Source: an uncultured Bacteroidia bacterium (GTDB lineage Bacteria > Bacteroidota > Bacteroidia > NS11-12g > UBA955). From it: DNA of 64,000 nucleotides. The notes beneath the pieces are model-generated. The model was not told the DNA's origin, searched no databases, and worked only from the letters and a program-made list of their open reading frames with translations. The position numbers and the translations under genes are program-made. Position 1 is the first letter of the stretch. Each line of letters starts with the position of its first letter. Positions 37,495-46,995 of this stretch are shown here, in pieces. The stretch lies in contig CALSPH010000001.1 of the NCBI GenBank assembly GCA_943788195.1, positions 1,313,595-1,377,594 on the forward strand. Reading direction: 5' to 3'.

Positions 37495-37620
37495 ATGGGG
37501 AAATCAACTTGTTGTAAAAACGATTGTTGCAAAAAGTACAAAAAACATCAGAAAGACTTTTGTAAGAAATGTCCGAAAATCTGTTTGGTCTGCATTAAGA
37601 AGAAACTCAAATCACGGTAG
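37495..37620 (+). CDS. cysteine-rich microprotein
   Basis: This 41-residue ORF starts six bases after the TolC stop and was too short for the usual ORF cutoff. It reads MGKSTCCKNDCCKKYKKHQK then DFCKKCPKICLVCIKKKLKS and R. Eight Cys fall in pairs (6/7, 11/12, 23/26, 30/33), giving CC-x3-CC and two CxxC motifs, and 15 of 41 residues are Lys. This spacing suggests a metal-binding or redox peptide with no signal sequence. Its position suggests co-transcription with the export operon. I do not recognise a family. Confidence 0.65.
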   Translation: MGKSTCCKNDCCKKYKKHQKDFCKKCPKICLVCIKKKLKSR

Positions 37621-37652
37621 TTTGTAGTTACTAACCATGGATTGTCGACTTC

Positions 37653-40265
37653 TTATACGCTTGCCTGTAGCTTGGATAGGGTCACTTGAAGTGACTTGAT
37701 TTTTAGCTCGGCATCGGATTGCTTTTGCCTTTCTTTTTCAACAACTGCAGGATTTGCATTCGCCACAAATTTTTCATTGTTCAGTTTGGCCCCTACAGAC
37801 TTTAAAAATCCTTGCAGGTATTTAATCTCTTCTTGGGCCTTTTCAATTTCTTCTGCTGCATTGGCACTCGCGTCCATAGGCATAAAGATCTCATCTTTTC
37901 CGGCCAATGAAGTTGCATAAAATTCAGGTAATTCAGCATTAAACGCCAAGTTATTTACCTTGGCTATTTTGCAAATCACGGCTTCAAATCCTTTATAGGA
38001 TTCAGCGGATTGCGTTATAACAATGATGTCAACCATTTCTTTAACACCTATTTTCTTTTGATTGCGTAAATTTCTGATTTCCGAAACCAATGTCATGAAA
38101 TTATTTGAAGTGCTGTTATTTGATTCGGATCCTTGAGGGTAGGGGGTAAATACAAGACTTGTAGTGCTAGATGCTGCATTTAATTCCTCCGTAATGAAAG
38201 GCATAAATGGATGAAGTAGGGTCATCAATTCATTGAAAAAGAGAATCGCTTGATTTTTTATCGAAGCATCTATAGATTCACCATAATTGGGCTTGATCAT
38301 TTCTAAATACCAAGAACAGAAATCACCCCAAATCAACTTGTAGATATGCATTAATGCATCGTTTAAACGATAATCTGCAAATTGTTGATCTACCTCCATT
38401 TTTACTTCATTCAAGCGTTTGGTAAACCATTCATTTGTAAATTTTAATTGATTCACCTGATCTGGACTCTCAATGGTATTCCATGATTGAATCAATCGGA
38501 AAGCATTCCATATTTTGGAACAAAAATTTCGGCCTTGTTCTACTTGGGATATATCAAATAAGATATCGTTGCCTGCTGAAGTACTCAATAGAACACCCAT
38601 CCGCATGCTATCTGCACCGTATTCTTCAATCAGTTTCAAGGCATCTGGGCTATTCCCCAATTGCTTTGACATCTTTCTACGTTGTTTATCTCGAACGATG
38701 CCTGTAAAGTATACTGAGTTAAAAGGCTTTTGACCTTTAAAATGATATCCAGCCATGATCATTCGGGCCACCCAAAAGAAGATGATATCCGGACCTGTAA
38801 CCAAGTCATTTGTGGGGAAGTAGTAATTGATGTCTTCATTGTCAGGCTGTGTTATTCCATTAAAAACAGACATGGGCCACAACCAAGAACTGAACCAAGT
38901 ATCTAGAACATCCTCATCTTGATAGATCCCCTCTACACTTATTCCTTTAGCATCGAATAAAGCGATGGCCTCCTCTTTGGTTTCTGCAACTTCAATTGAA
39001 CCATCTGCTGCATACCATGCAGGGATACGATGTCCCCACCACAGTTGACGACTGATGTTCCAGTCTTTTATGTTTTCAATCCAATGACGGTAGGTGTTCT
39101 TAAACTTTTCTGGATAGAACTTAATTTCTCCGTCCATCACAGAACTCAATACCTCAGGATTTCGTTTCATGAATTCCTGCATATCCACAAACCATTGCGT
39201 GCTTATTTTCTGTTCAATAACCGCATCCGTTCGTTCACTATGACCTACCTTGTTTCTAAGATCTTCTACTTTTTCCAGTAAACCTGCCAAATCTAAATCT
39301 TTGGCAATTTGCTTGCGACAGGCAAAACGATCCATTCCCACATATAATCCAGCAATTTCCGCAATGGTTCCATCATCATTGAGAACATCAACATTGGGTA
39401 AATTGTGTTTTTGTCCTATGTTATAATCATTGATATCATGTGCTGGAGTTACTTTTAGAACTCCAGTTCCAAATTCCAAATCGATATATTCATCTTGAAT
39501 GATTGGGATGGTCTTGTTTACTAATGGGATAATAACCTTTTTACCCGCTAAGTGTTTGTAGCGTTCATCATCGGGATGAACACAAGCAGCAACATCACCC
39601 ATAATTGTTTCGGGTCGAGTAGTGGCAATTTGCAAGTAATCTTCAGATCCTTCAATTTTATACTTGAGATAATATAGTTTAGAATTCACCTCTTTATGGA
39701 TTACCTCCTCATCACTCAAAGTAGTTTTACCTTTTGGGTCCCAATTCACAATTCGAGTCCCACGGTAGATCAATCCTTCTTTGTGCATCTGAATAAATAC
39801 TTGGGTAACCGATTTGCTCAATTCTTCTTCCATGGTAAACCTTGATCGGTTCCAATCGCAACTTGCACCCAGCTTTTTCAGTTGTTCCAAAATAATCCCA
39901 CCATACTTTTCCTTCCATTCCCAGGCATGGGTTAAGAATTCTTCTCTGCTGAGATCTTTTTTCTGTATACCTTCTTCCGCCAACTTCTTCACCACTTTAG
40001 CTTCGGTTGCAATACTTGCATGATCCATTCCTGGAACCCAGCATGCATTTTTTCCATCCATACGTGCTTTACGTATCAATACGTCTTGAATAGTATTGTT
40101 AAGCATATGACCCATATGTAATACCCCGGTGACATTAGGTGGAGGGATAAGTATGGTATAAGCCTCTTTATCATTCGGTTTACTATTAAAGTATCCTTCC
40201 GATATCCAATGCTGGTACCATTTATCTTCTACCTCAGATGGGTTGTATTTTGCGGCTAGTTCCAT
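37653..40265 (-). CDS. valS: valine-tRNA ligase
   Basis: ValS charges tRNA-Val and edits mischarged threonine. The 870-residue class I synthetase has the HIGH-type box PPPNVTGVLHMGHMLNN (around 42-58), the KMSKS-type box RRKMSKQLGNSPDAL (around 535), the editing domain (TTRPETIMGDVAACVHP near 215) and the C-terminal coiled-coil tail with repeats of K/E. Length is normal. A TAAATTTG -7 element lies 8 bases before its ATG (40281-40274). Confidence 0.98.
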   Translation of the reverse strand: MELAAKYNPSEVEDKWYQHWISEGYFNSKPNDKEAYTILIPPPNVTGVLHMGHMLNNTIQDVLIRKARMDGKNACWVPGMDHASIATEAKVVKKLAEEGIQKKDLSREEFLTHAWEWKEKYGGIILEQLKKLGASCDWNRSRFTMEEELSKSVTQVFIQMHKEGLIYRGTRIVNWDPKGKTTLSDEEVIHKEVNSKLYYLKYKIEGSEDYLQIATTRPETIMGDVAACVHPDDERYKHLAGKKVIIPLVNKTIPIIQDEYIDLEFGTGVLKVTPAHDINDYNIGQKHNLPNVDVLNDDGTIAEIAGLYVGMDRFACRKQIAKDLDLAGLLEKVEDLRNKVGHSERTDAVIEQKISTQWFVDMQEFMKRNPEVLSSVMDGEIKFYPEKFKNTYRHWIENIKDWNISRQLWWGHRIPAWYAADGSIEVAETKEEAIALFDAKGISVEGIYQDEDVLDTWFSSWLWPMSVFNGITQPDNEDINYYFPTNDLVTGPDIIFFWVARMIMAGYHFKGQKPFNSVYFTGIVRDKQRRKMSKQLGNSPDALKLIEEYGADSMRMGVLLSTSAGNDILFDISQVEQGRNFCSKIWNAFRLIQSWNTIESPDQVNQLKFTNEWFTKRLNEVKMEVDQQFADYRLNDALMHIYKLIWGDFCSWYLEMIKPNYGESIDASIKNQAILFFNELMTLLHPFMPFITEELNAASSTTSLVFTPYPQGSESNNSTSNNFMTLVSEIRNLRNQKKIGVKEMVDIIVITQSAESYKGFEAVICKIAKVNNLAFNAELPEFYATSLAGKDEIFMPMDASANAAEEIEKAQEEIKYLQGFLKSVGAKLNNEKFVANANPAVVEKERQKQSDAELKIKSLQVTLSKLQASV

Positions 40266-40273
40266 GAAGGGAG

Positions 40274-40281
40274 CAAATTTA
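40274..40281 (-). promoter_or_regulatory. Bacteroidota -7 element, valS
   Basis: Minus-strand TAAATTTG matches TAnnTTTG and ends eight bases before the valS ATG, consistent with a nearly leaderless mRNA. Confidence 0.5.
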
Positions 40282-40383
40282 ACGAATGTTAGTTATTATG
40301 ATTGATTTTTAGTGGTAAGTTTTTATTTCAGTGCTTGATTGGGGTAAATATTTCTATTTTTAAACTTCTTCTTTCTAATTCCC

Positions 40384-40391
40384 TACTTTTG
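40384..40391 (+). promoter_or_regulatory. Bacteroidota -7 element, murQ
   Basis: TACTTTTG matches TAnnTTTG and ends six bases before the murQ ATG, so the transcript should start at or next to the start codon. Confidence 0.6.
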
Positions 40392-40397
40392 TAAACC

Positions 40398-41198
40398 ATG
40401 TCGGATACTGAAAAAGACTCTCTCTACCAAGATTTACATACAAAAACAAGCCTTCAACTGATCACTGAGATTAATCAAGAAGACCAGAAGGTTGCCCTAG
40501 CAGTTAAAGCACAATTGCAGGCCATTGAACAATTGATTGAGGCCCTAGTTCCTCGAATGGAGAAAGGCGGGAGGCTGTTCTACGTGGGAGCAGGAACTAG
40601 CGGCAGATTGGGTGTGGTGGATGCAAGTGAATGCCCTCCGACCTATGGTGTGCCACACGGGATGGTTGTAGGCCTTATTGCAGGTGGTGATAGTGCGATA
40701 CGCAAGGCAGTTGAATTTGCTGAAGATGATTTTGAGCAGGGTTTCAAAGACTTAGAAGCGTACCATATAAACGAAACCGATATGGTGGTAGGGATTGCTG
40801 CAAGCGGCAGAACCCCTTATGTAATAGGCGCACTAAGAACGTGTCAAGAAAAAGGGATTGCAACCGGTTGCATTGTTTGTTCTAAAGGCAGTCAGATTGC
40901 CAATGTTTCAGATTACCCAGTAGAGGTGAATGTGGGACCTGAATATGTTACAGGAAGCACGCGAATGAAGAGTGGCACCGCGCAAAAATTGGCACTTAAT
41001 ATGATTACTACGGCTTCAATGATTCGTTTAGGTCGGGTGCATGGGAACAAAATGATAGATATGCAGTTATCCAACGATAAACTCGTAGATCGTGGCACCA
41101 AAATGGTGATGAAATCTACGGGTCTTGATTATGACGAAGCACAGAAAGTGTTATTGGAGAAGGGTAGTGTCCGTCTAGCCATTGATAGTCAAAAATAA
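40398..41198 (+). CDS. murQ: N-acetylmuramic acid 6-phosphate etherase
   Basis: MurQ cleaves the lactyl ether of MurNAc-6-P to GlcNAc-6-P in cell-wall recycling. The SIS-fold protein of 266 residues has the glycine-rich sugar-phosphate motif GAGTSGRLGVVDASECPPTYG (around 62-82, active-site Glu in SEC), the second motif GIAASGRTPYVIGA (around 134-147) and EYVTGSTRMKSGTAQKL (around 181-197), where Glu/Arg lie in the conserved region. The length is slightly shorter than E. coli MurQ but usual for Bacteroidota. It precedes the LtaS-like gene by three bases. Confidence 0.96.
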   Translation: MSDTEKDSLYQDLHTKTSLQLITEINQEDQKVALAVKAQLQAIEQLIEALVPRMEKGGRLFYVGAGTSGRLGVVDASECPPTYGVPHGMVVGLIAGGDSAIRKAVEFAEDDFEQGFKDLEAYHINETDMVVGIAASGRTPYVIGALRTCQEKGIATGCIVCSKGSQIANVSDYPVEVNVGPEYVTGSTRMKSGTAQKLALNMITTASMIRLGRVHGNKMIDMQLSNDKLVDRGTKMVMKSTGLDYDEAQKVLLEKGSVRLAIDSQK

Positions 41199-41201
41199 AT
41201 A

Positions 41202-42998
41202 ATGCTTGGTACACTTGCTTATCGAACGCTTGTCTGGATGTTGCTTTGTGCTTTTTACCGGGCTATATTTATATTCATATATAAAGGGTCAGCGGAAGTT
41301 GGCGAAGGTATGATGAGTTTTGTTTATGGTGCGCGGATGGATGCATCTATACTCGGTTATCTGCTGATCGTAACGTTACTTTTAGGATTGTTGGGAAACC
41401 GCACGCTCAACAAAGTAAGCCAATGGATTTTTGCTATCTTGCTTTTTGCGCAGGGATATATTGCCATGATTGATATAGGACTATTTGGGTCTTGGGGTCA
41501 TACCATCAATTATCAGTTTTTTGAATACATGAAGCTGCCTAAAGAGGCCATGGGTAATCTATCAACTGGCATGATCGTGCTATCCATAATAGGAACGGTT
41601 TTTAACTTATTGTTGGCCTTCTACTTTGCTTTTAAGTTGCATCCAAAACCGAAGAGAAATCGATTACAATGGTTGATTCATGTACCCCTTAGTATTCTGA
41701 TTTTGGGATTATCCATACTGCTCAGTAGAGGAGGATGGCAGGTGTCGCCCATTAACCAAAGCTTTGCTTTTTATTCGAGTAAGAGCTCCTTGAACTATGC
41801 GGCCATTAATAGCACATGGAACTTTATTTTTACCCTGCTTAACAGCCAAGAACAGGCGAATGTCGAAGCGTATAAGGTGATCGAAATGAATCAATTGGAC
41901 CGGACGTTCAATGGTTATTTTAAGGAAACGGATTATCCCAAAAAGAGTGTGGAATCCAACCATCCGAATGTAGTCATTGTTATGTTGGAGAGCTTTACTG
42001 CCAACTTAGTAGGCTTTTCTGGAGCTGAAAACGATTGTACCCCTAACCTAAATAAAATCGCTGCTGAAGGTATTGCATTTAGTCATGGGTATGCATCGGG
42101 GAATCGAACTGATAAAGGACTGGCAGCAGTTATTTCTGGGTTTCCCGCCCAGTCCAACTCCTCCATTATAACCATACCCACGAAAGCAAAAAATCTTCCT
42201 TCATTGATTCGTGTGTTTCAAGGAATGGGGTATAAATCATCGTTTTACTATGGCGGTGAACCTGAATTTGCCAACATGAAAGCGTATTTGTTGAATGCAG
42301 GAATGGATCAATTGTTTTCAGGTAAAGATTATCCATCTGATATTCCCAAAGGTAAATGGGGCGTTTCAGATGAATTTGCATTTTCGAAATTGGCAGAGGA
42401 TATTGAACAAGACCATGGGCCTTTTGTAAAATTAATGTTAACTATTAGCAGTCATGAGCCCTTTGATTATCCTAATAATCCCGGTGGTAGTAGTGATGAG
42501 AAGTTCGCTGCGGCTTTGCGCTATTCCGATAAGCATTTGGGCCTTTTTTGGGAAAGGGTAAAGCAAACACCTAACACCCTCTTTGTGTTCTTAGCGGACC
42601 ATGGGCGTGCAGCAGGCTTAGGTGCCCTAGATAAACTTCCTGAAGTGAATCGTATGCCAATTGTTTTGGCAGGTACAGCCTTGTTAGACTCAGTTCGAGG
42701 CACACTAATAACACATCCTGTAAATCAACATCATTTACCCAGCAATTTGTTAAGTTATCTAGGTGTCAATTCTGGAGTAGAAAAATTTAGTTTCCAGAAC
42801 AGTTGGACTGACACCAATTCGAGTATATACTTAACGTATTATAATGGGGTAGGACTATTGCAAAAGGGGAAGGCTCAATTGTATTATAACGAACGCAAGA
42901 CCTATGAGGAATTGACTCCAGGAGCTTCATCAGATTCTTTAGGATATAAAGCCCGAATTTATCAGCAGAAAGTAATGGACGAGTTTAGTAAATTCTAA
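41202..42998 (+). CDS. LtaS-like membrane sulfatase (phosphoglycerol/phosphoethanolamine transferase family)
   Basis: This is an inner-membrane alkaline-phosphatase-fold protein of 598 residues. The first 200 residues have about five membrane helices. The extracytoplasmic domain starts near 265 with NVVIVMLESFTANLVG, where Glu is the metal ligand, then YASGNRTDKGLAAVISGFP with the nucleophile Thr (around 307), and TLFVFLADHGRAAG, the late Asp-His metal pair. Family members move phosphoglycerol or phosphoethanolamine groups. It is directly downstream of murQ, so an envelope role fits. The substrate cannot be told from sequence. Confidence 0.85.
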   Translation: MLGTLAYRTLVWMLLCAFYRAIFIFIYKGSAEVGEGMMSFVYGARMDASILGYLLIVTLLLGLLGNRTLNKVSQWIFAILLFAQGYIAMIDIGLFGSWGHTINYQFFEYMKLPKEAMGNLSTGMIVLSIIGTVFNLLLAFYFAFKLHPKPKRNRLQWLIHVPLSILILGLSILLSRGGWQVSPINQSFAFYSSKSSLNYAAINSTWNFIFTLLNSQEQANVEAYKVIEMNQLDRTFNGYFKETDYPKKSVESNHPNVVIVMLESFTANLVGFSGAENDCTPNLNKIAAEGIAFSHGYASGNRTDKGLAAVISGFPAQSNSSIITIPTKAKNLPSLIRVFQGMGYKSSFYYGGEPEFANMKAYLLNAGMDQLFSGKDYPSDIPKGKWGVSDEFAFSKLAEDIEQDHGPFVKLMLTISSHEPFDYPNNPGGSSDEKFAAALRYSDKHLGLFWERVKQTPNTLFVFLADHGRAAGLGALDKLPEVNRMPIVLAGTALLDSVRGTLITHPVNQHHLPSNLLSYLGVNSGVEKFSFQNSWTDTNSSIYLTYYNGVGLLQKGKAQLYYNERKTYEELTPGASSDSLGYKARIYQQKVMDEFSKF

Positions 42999-43026
42999 AA
43001 ATCGGATTAAATTCGCACACTCATTA

Positions 43027-43100
43027 GGGGGATTAGCTCAGTTGGCTAGAGCGCTTCGCTGGCAGTGAAGAGGTCATCGGTTCGAATCCGATATTCTCCA
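43027..43100 (+). tRNA. tRNA-Ala (anticodon GGC)
   Basis: The 74-nt cloverleaf has acceptor GGGGGAT/ATTCTCC (with G-U pairs), D arm GCTC...GAGC, anticodon arm CTTCG/TGAAG with loop CTGGCAG (anticodon GGC, Ala), and T arm ATCGG-TTCGAAT-CCGAT. No 3' CCA is encoded. It sits 28 bases after the LtaS-like gene. Confidence 0.94.
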
Positions 43101-43333
43101 CTTGATGATCTTGATTTTAGCATGAAAGACCGTTGAATTTATTCATAAGGGATTGATACTAAAATCAAAGATTGCAAAGCAATCAAATTGATCCACTTCA
43201 CGGGAATTAGAGGAATATCGAGGTTAATGTATTTGAGGTTAAAGTCAGTTCGAGCGGAGTCTAGAATATCTTTAACCTGATTAAATCAGACTCGCATTCC
43301 TCAATTGGTTCCATACTTTCATTTACCTTCTCC
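43101..43333. other. intergenic segment after tRNA-Ala; possible decayed dispersed repeat
   Basis: About 230 bases without a gene or open frame. Within it, bases about 43245-43275 read like a degraded copy of the 'TTCGAGCGGAGTC' dispersed intergenic element often seen in Bacteroidota, and GAGTCT / AGACTC near 43257-43293 is an inverted pair. I see no tRNA, riboswitch or clear terminator in the rest. Confidence 0.35.
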
Positions 43334-43341
43334 TACCTTTG
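43334..43341 (+). promoter_or_regulatory. Bacteroidota -7 element, hypothetical secreted protein
   Basis: TACCTTTG matches TAnnTTTG and ends seven bases before the ATG at 43349. Confidence 0.55.
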
Positions 43342-43348
43342 TGTATTA

Positions 43349-44080
43349 ATGGACATGTACAAAACAATTGGATGGTTTTTTTCTTTGGCAATTTTAGTCT
43401 TAAGGGGCTTCAGTCGCCCAGTTCGTATGCAGAATTGCATTAAGACGAGCGAAGTCGATACGTTGCCCCAAGTTCAAGTAATCTCAAAAAGAACCATGAA
43501 TCGTAGGGAGTGGAAGGCATTTTCAGTTAAGCATTCTCTCATCGTACTGGATTCCAATGTTTTTGCAAATAAACATTTTATTCATTGGGTTAAGAATAGC
43601 AGTGCTGCAAAGAAAGGGGTCCCTGATATGAGCCCATTTCCAAAACCCAAACCCCATTATTGGGGACTATTAGAAAAGGTGGGCAAGAAATGGGAATTAA
43701 CGCAGCTTTTAGTTGCACCAAGTAATATGTCTTTACAAATACAGGATGCCATTGACTTTAATGGCGATTCACATTCTGATTTAGTTATTTTTTGGAAGCT
43801 TAGACATTATTATAATCATGAATTCGGCACAGGGAATAATCAATCGTCAGGCCTTGTGATTTGGGATGTAAAAACAGCTCGAAATCTGGTCTCTATGATG
43901 TTCACCTCTTCTGGTGCTGGATGGAACATGTGCAGCGGCAAGTCTTCTCGATATTCCAATCATTATTATGATGTTAAAATTAGTGGCCATGCGTTACTGG
44001 TTAAGGACTTTTCTAAAAGTACGCAACCCGATAGTCGGATTTATTTATTTGCGCGAAATAGGTTCGAAGTACAGAACTAA
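43349..44080 (+). CDS. hypothetical secreted protein with FG-GAP-like segment
   Basis: This 243-residue protein is not one I recognise. The N-terminus has a hydrophobic segment (IGWFFSLAILVLRGF) that may be a signal peptide or anchor. Residues about 127-140 read AIDFNGDSHSDLVIFWK, a DxNxDxxxD pattern like the calcium-binding loops of FG-GAP/VCBS repeats, present once. A trailing region contains TSSGAGWNMCSGKSSRYSNHYY. Its neighbours (tRNA-Ala, uvrA) give no clue. It has its own promoter element. Confidence 0.6.
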   Translation: MDMYKTIGWFFSLAILVLRGFSRPVRMQNCIKTSEVDTLPQVQVISKRTMNRREWKAFSVKHSLIVLDSNVFANKHFIHWVKNSSAAKKGVPDMSPFPKPKPHYWGLLEKVGKKWELTQLLVAPSNMSLQIQDAIDFNGDSHSDLVIFWKLRHYYNHEFGTGNNQSSGLVIWDVKTARNLVSMMFTSSGAGWNMCSGKSSRYSNHYYDVKISGHALLVKDFSKSTQPDSRIYLFARNRFEVQN

Positions 44081-44131
44081 AATTTCATAGTTTTGTTTCT
44101 TTTAATCAAAGAGAATGCGAGCCATTTTACG

Positions 44132-44139
44132 TTCCTTTG
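44132..44139 (+). promoter_or_regulatory. near-consensus -7 element, uvrA
   Basis: TTCCTTTG has one mismatch from TAnnTTTG and ends 10 bases before the uvrA ATG. Confidence 0.35.
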
Positions 44140-44149
44140 CATTTCTTAA

Positions 44150-46946
44150 ATGACTAAGGCCAAAAACCAAGATATGATATCCATCCGAGGCGCTGAACAG
44201 CATAACCTTAAAAATGTGGATGTTGACATAAAAAGAAACTCATTTACAGTGGTTACAGGGGTTTCTGGTTCAGGTAAATCAAGCCTAGTTTTTGATACGT
44301 TGTTTGCTGAAGGACAACGCAGGTATGTGGAAAGTTTAAGCTCATATGCCAGGCAATTTTTGGGTAAATTAGAAAAGCCTAAAGTAAAATCCATCGAAGG
44401 TCTGGCCCCTTCCATTGCGATCGAGCAGAAAGTGAATACACGTAATCCGCGATCAACCGTTGCTACCAGCACAGAGTTATACGATTATTTGAAGTTGATG
44501 TTTAGCCGTATTGGCAGAACATTTTCACCGGTAAGCGGAGTAGAAGTAAAACGCAATTCAGTAGGGGACGTAGTGGATTTTGCGGATAAATTAGCGAAGG
44601 GAACATCCATCACGGTGTTGTCTCCAGTGGTTGATGAAAACATTGTAAATACGCACGACTTGGCAACCTCATTTTCAAATTTGGGTTTTTCCCGATTGCA
44701 AGTAGACGGTGAGATTCAGCGTGTTTCTCAAATTCTCGAAGGGAAGTCAAAAAAGTTTAAAGAAGCCTTTTTGGTAGTTGATCGAATTGCAACCTCTGAA
44801 AACCCGGAAGATTGGCAAAGTAGGTTGGCCGATTCGGCAGAAATAGCCTATTGGGAGAGCAAGGGGACTTGTATATTGGTTTACGATGGTAAAACAGAGG
44901 AATTCAATAACAGGTTTGAAGCAGATGGAATCACCTTTGAAATTCCTACGGCAAGCTTTTTAAGTTTTAACAATCCCTATGGGGCTTGTAAAAAATGCGA
45001 AGGATTTGGTTCGGTCTTGGGGATTGATGAAGATCTTGTTATACCTGATAAGTCGCTATCTGTATATGAGAATTGTGTTGTTCCTTGGAAGGGTGAAGTA
45101 ATGCAAGAATGGAAAAATAAGTTTGTGCTACAAGCTGAAAATGCAGGATTTCCAATTCATCGATCCTATATGGAATTGAGCCATGAAGAACGCGATATCT
45201 TATGGCAGGGAAATGAATCAATCAAAGGGATTAACGCATTCTTCACATTTGTTGAAAGTCAAAGCTATAAGATTCAGTATAGGGTAATGTTTTCTCGATA
45301 TAGAGGTAAAACACAATGTCCAGACTGCAAAGGAACACGACTTCGGAGGGATGCGAATTATGTAAAAGTAGTCAACATTGCAAAGCAGGCAAAGTTGAAA
45401 AAAGTGAGTCTAGGAGAAGTTTTATTAATGACCGTTGATCAAGCCTTTACCTATTTCAATACTTTGGAATTGCAAAGCTCTGATCAGAAAATTGCAGAAC
45501 GCATCATTAAAGAAATTCATAATCGATTGAATTACCTCAATTTGGTTGGATTGGGATATTTAACCCTAAACAGGTTATCCAATAGCCTATCCGGTGGAGA
45601 AAGTCAACGTATTAATCTATCTACCAGTTTGGGGAGCAGCTTAATCGGAAGTACATATATTTTGGATGAACCTTCTATAGGGCTGCATCCTCGAGATACA
45701 GGTAAGCTAATTAAGGTGATGAAATCATTGCAAGACATTGGCAATACGGTGGTTATAGTGGAGCACGATGAGGATGTAATGCGCTCAGCAGATGAAATTA
45801 TTGATATTGGTCCATTTGCAGGCGAGTTTGGAGGTGAAATTATTTTTAGTGGAGATTACAAGGCGCTACTTAAAGATGAGAAAAGTTTAACCGGGGCATA
45901 TTTAACGCATCGTAGAAAAGTAGAACGTGCAACCCAAAGAAATATCGCCAAAGATCATGTACAAATTTTAGGTGCACAGGAAAACAATCTTAAAAATATT
46001 GATGTGCAAATTCCGTTAAATATAATAACATGCGTAACGGGTGTAAGTGGAAGTGGTAAAACCAGTTTGATTAAAGGAGTGCTTTATCCAGCGTTATCAA
46101 AGAAGATTGGCAACTATGTGACCCAGAAAACGGGCAGGCATAAAGGGTTGGATGGAGATATTGGATTGATTGATACGGTTGAAATGATTGATCAAAATCC
46201 CATTGGTAAGTCAAGCAGGAGTAATCCGGTAACCTACGTAAAAGCCTATGATGCGATACGTGAATTGTTTTCAAATCAACCTTTGGCTAAAGCCCGCAAG
46301 TTAAAACCACAGCATTTTTCATTTAATGTAGATGGTGGAAGATGTGATACCTGCAAAGGAGAAGGTGAAGTAACTATTGAGATGCAGTTTATGGCTGACA
46401 TTCATTTAACTTGTGAGGAGTGTCAAGGTCAAAAATTCAAAGAAGAAATACTTGAGATTCAGTTTAATAACCACAGCATAAGTGATGTCTTGAATTTATC
46501 CGTGGGGCAGGCTTTGGAGTTGTTTAAAGAACAGAAATCAATACTCAATGGATTGCAGGTGTTGGATGATGTGGGACTGGGGTATATTCGATTGGGACAA
46601 TCTTCCAATACCTTAAGTGGGGGTGAAGCGCAACGTGTCAAATTGGCTTCGTTCTTAGGGAAAGGAAAAACTAGAAACCAGAAAGGTACGCTCTTTATTT
46701 TTGATGAACCTACCACAGGCCTACACTTTCATGATGTAAACAAGTTGCTCAAGTCCTTTGAAGCCTTGGTGGAAAAAGGCCATTGCAGTGGTGGTTATTG
46801 AGCATAACATGGACCTGGTTCGATGTGCGGATTGGGTGATTGATTTAGGACCTGAAGGCGGTGAGGCTGGTGGGCAACTATTATTTGCAGGCACACCCGA
46901 AGACTTAAAGAAAAGCAAAGACTCCTATACCGCTGAATATATTTAA
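44150..46946 (+). CDS. uvrA: UvrA excinuclease subunit, one frameshift
   Basis: UvrA is the damage-recognition ATPase of nucleotide excision repair. Reading across one extra T at 46783-46784 ([19 protein letters not shown] after the correction) gives 931 residues, normal length. The first Walker A is [14 protein letters not shown] (around 34-47) and the second [11 protein letters not shown] (around 635). Zinc-binding motifs [10 protein letters not shown] and CPDCKGTRL are in the first half, and CDTCKGEGE...CEECQG in the second. The ABC signatures LSGGESQR and LSGGEAQR are both present. As uncorrected, the frame loses its final 50 residues. The shift is likely an error in the sequence. Confidence 0.93.
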
Positions 46947-46995
46947 TTCTTGGTCATTTTTTGGGGGTAAAGACGGTTTAAATTGTATTTATTAC

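Noticed and set aside
43101-43348. Second tRNA or an attachment site downstream of tRNA-Ala
   Set aside because: No cloverleaf and no direct repeat of the tRNA 3' end is present; no integrase gene is nearby.
44146-44472. Antisense frame at the start of uvrA
   Set aside because: It overlaps the well-conserved UvrA Walker A region in reverse and has no support.
46750-46946. UvrA truncation as a true pseudogene
   Set aside because: One T removal restores the full conserved end; loss of UvrA function would be surprising in a free-living bacterium.
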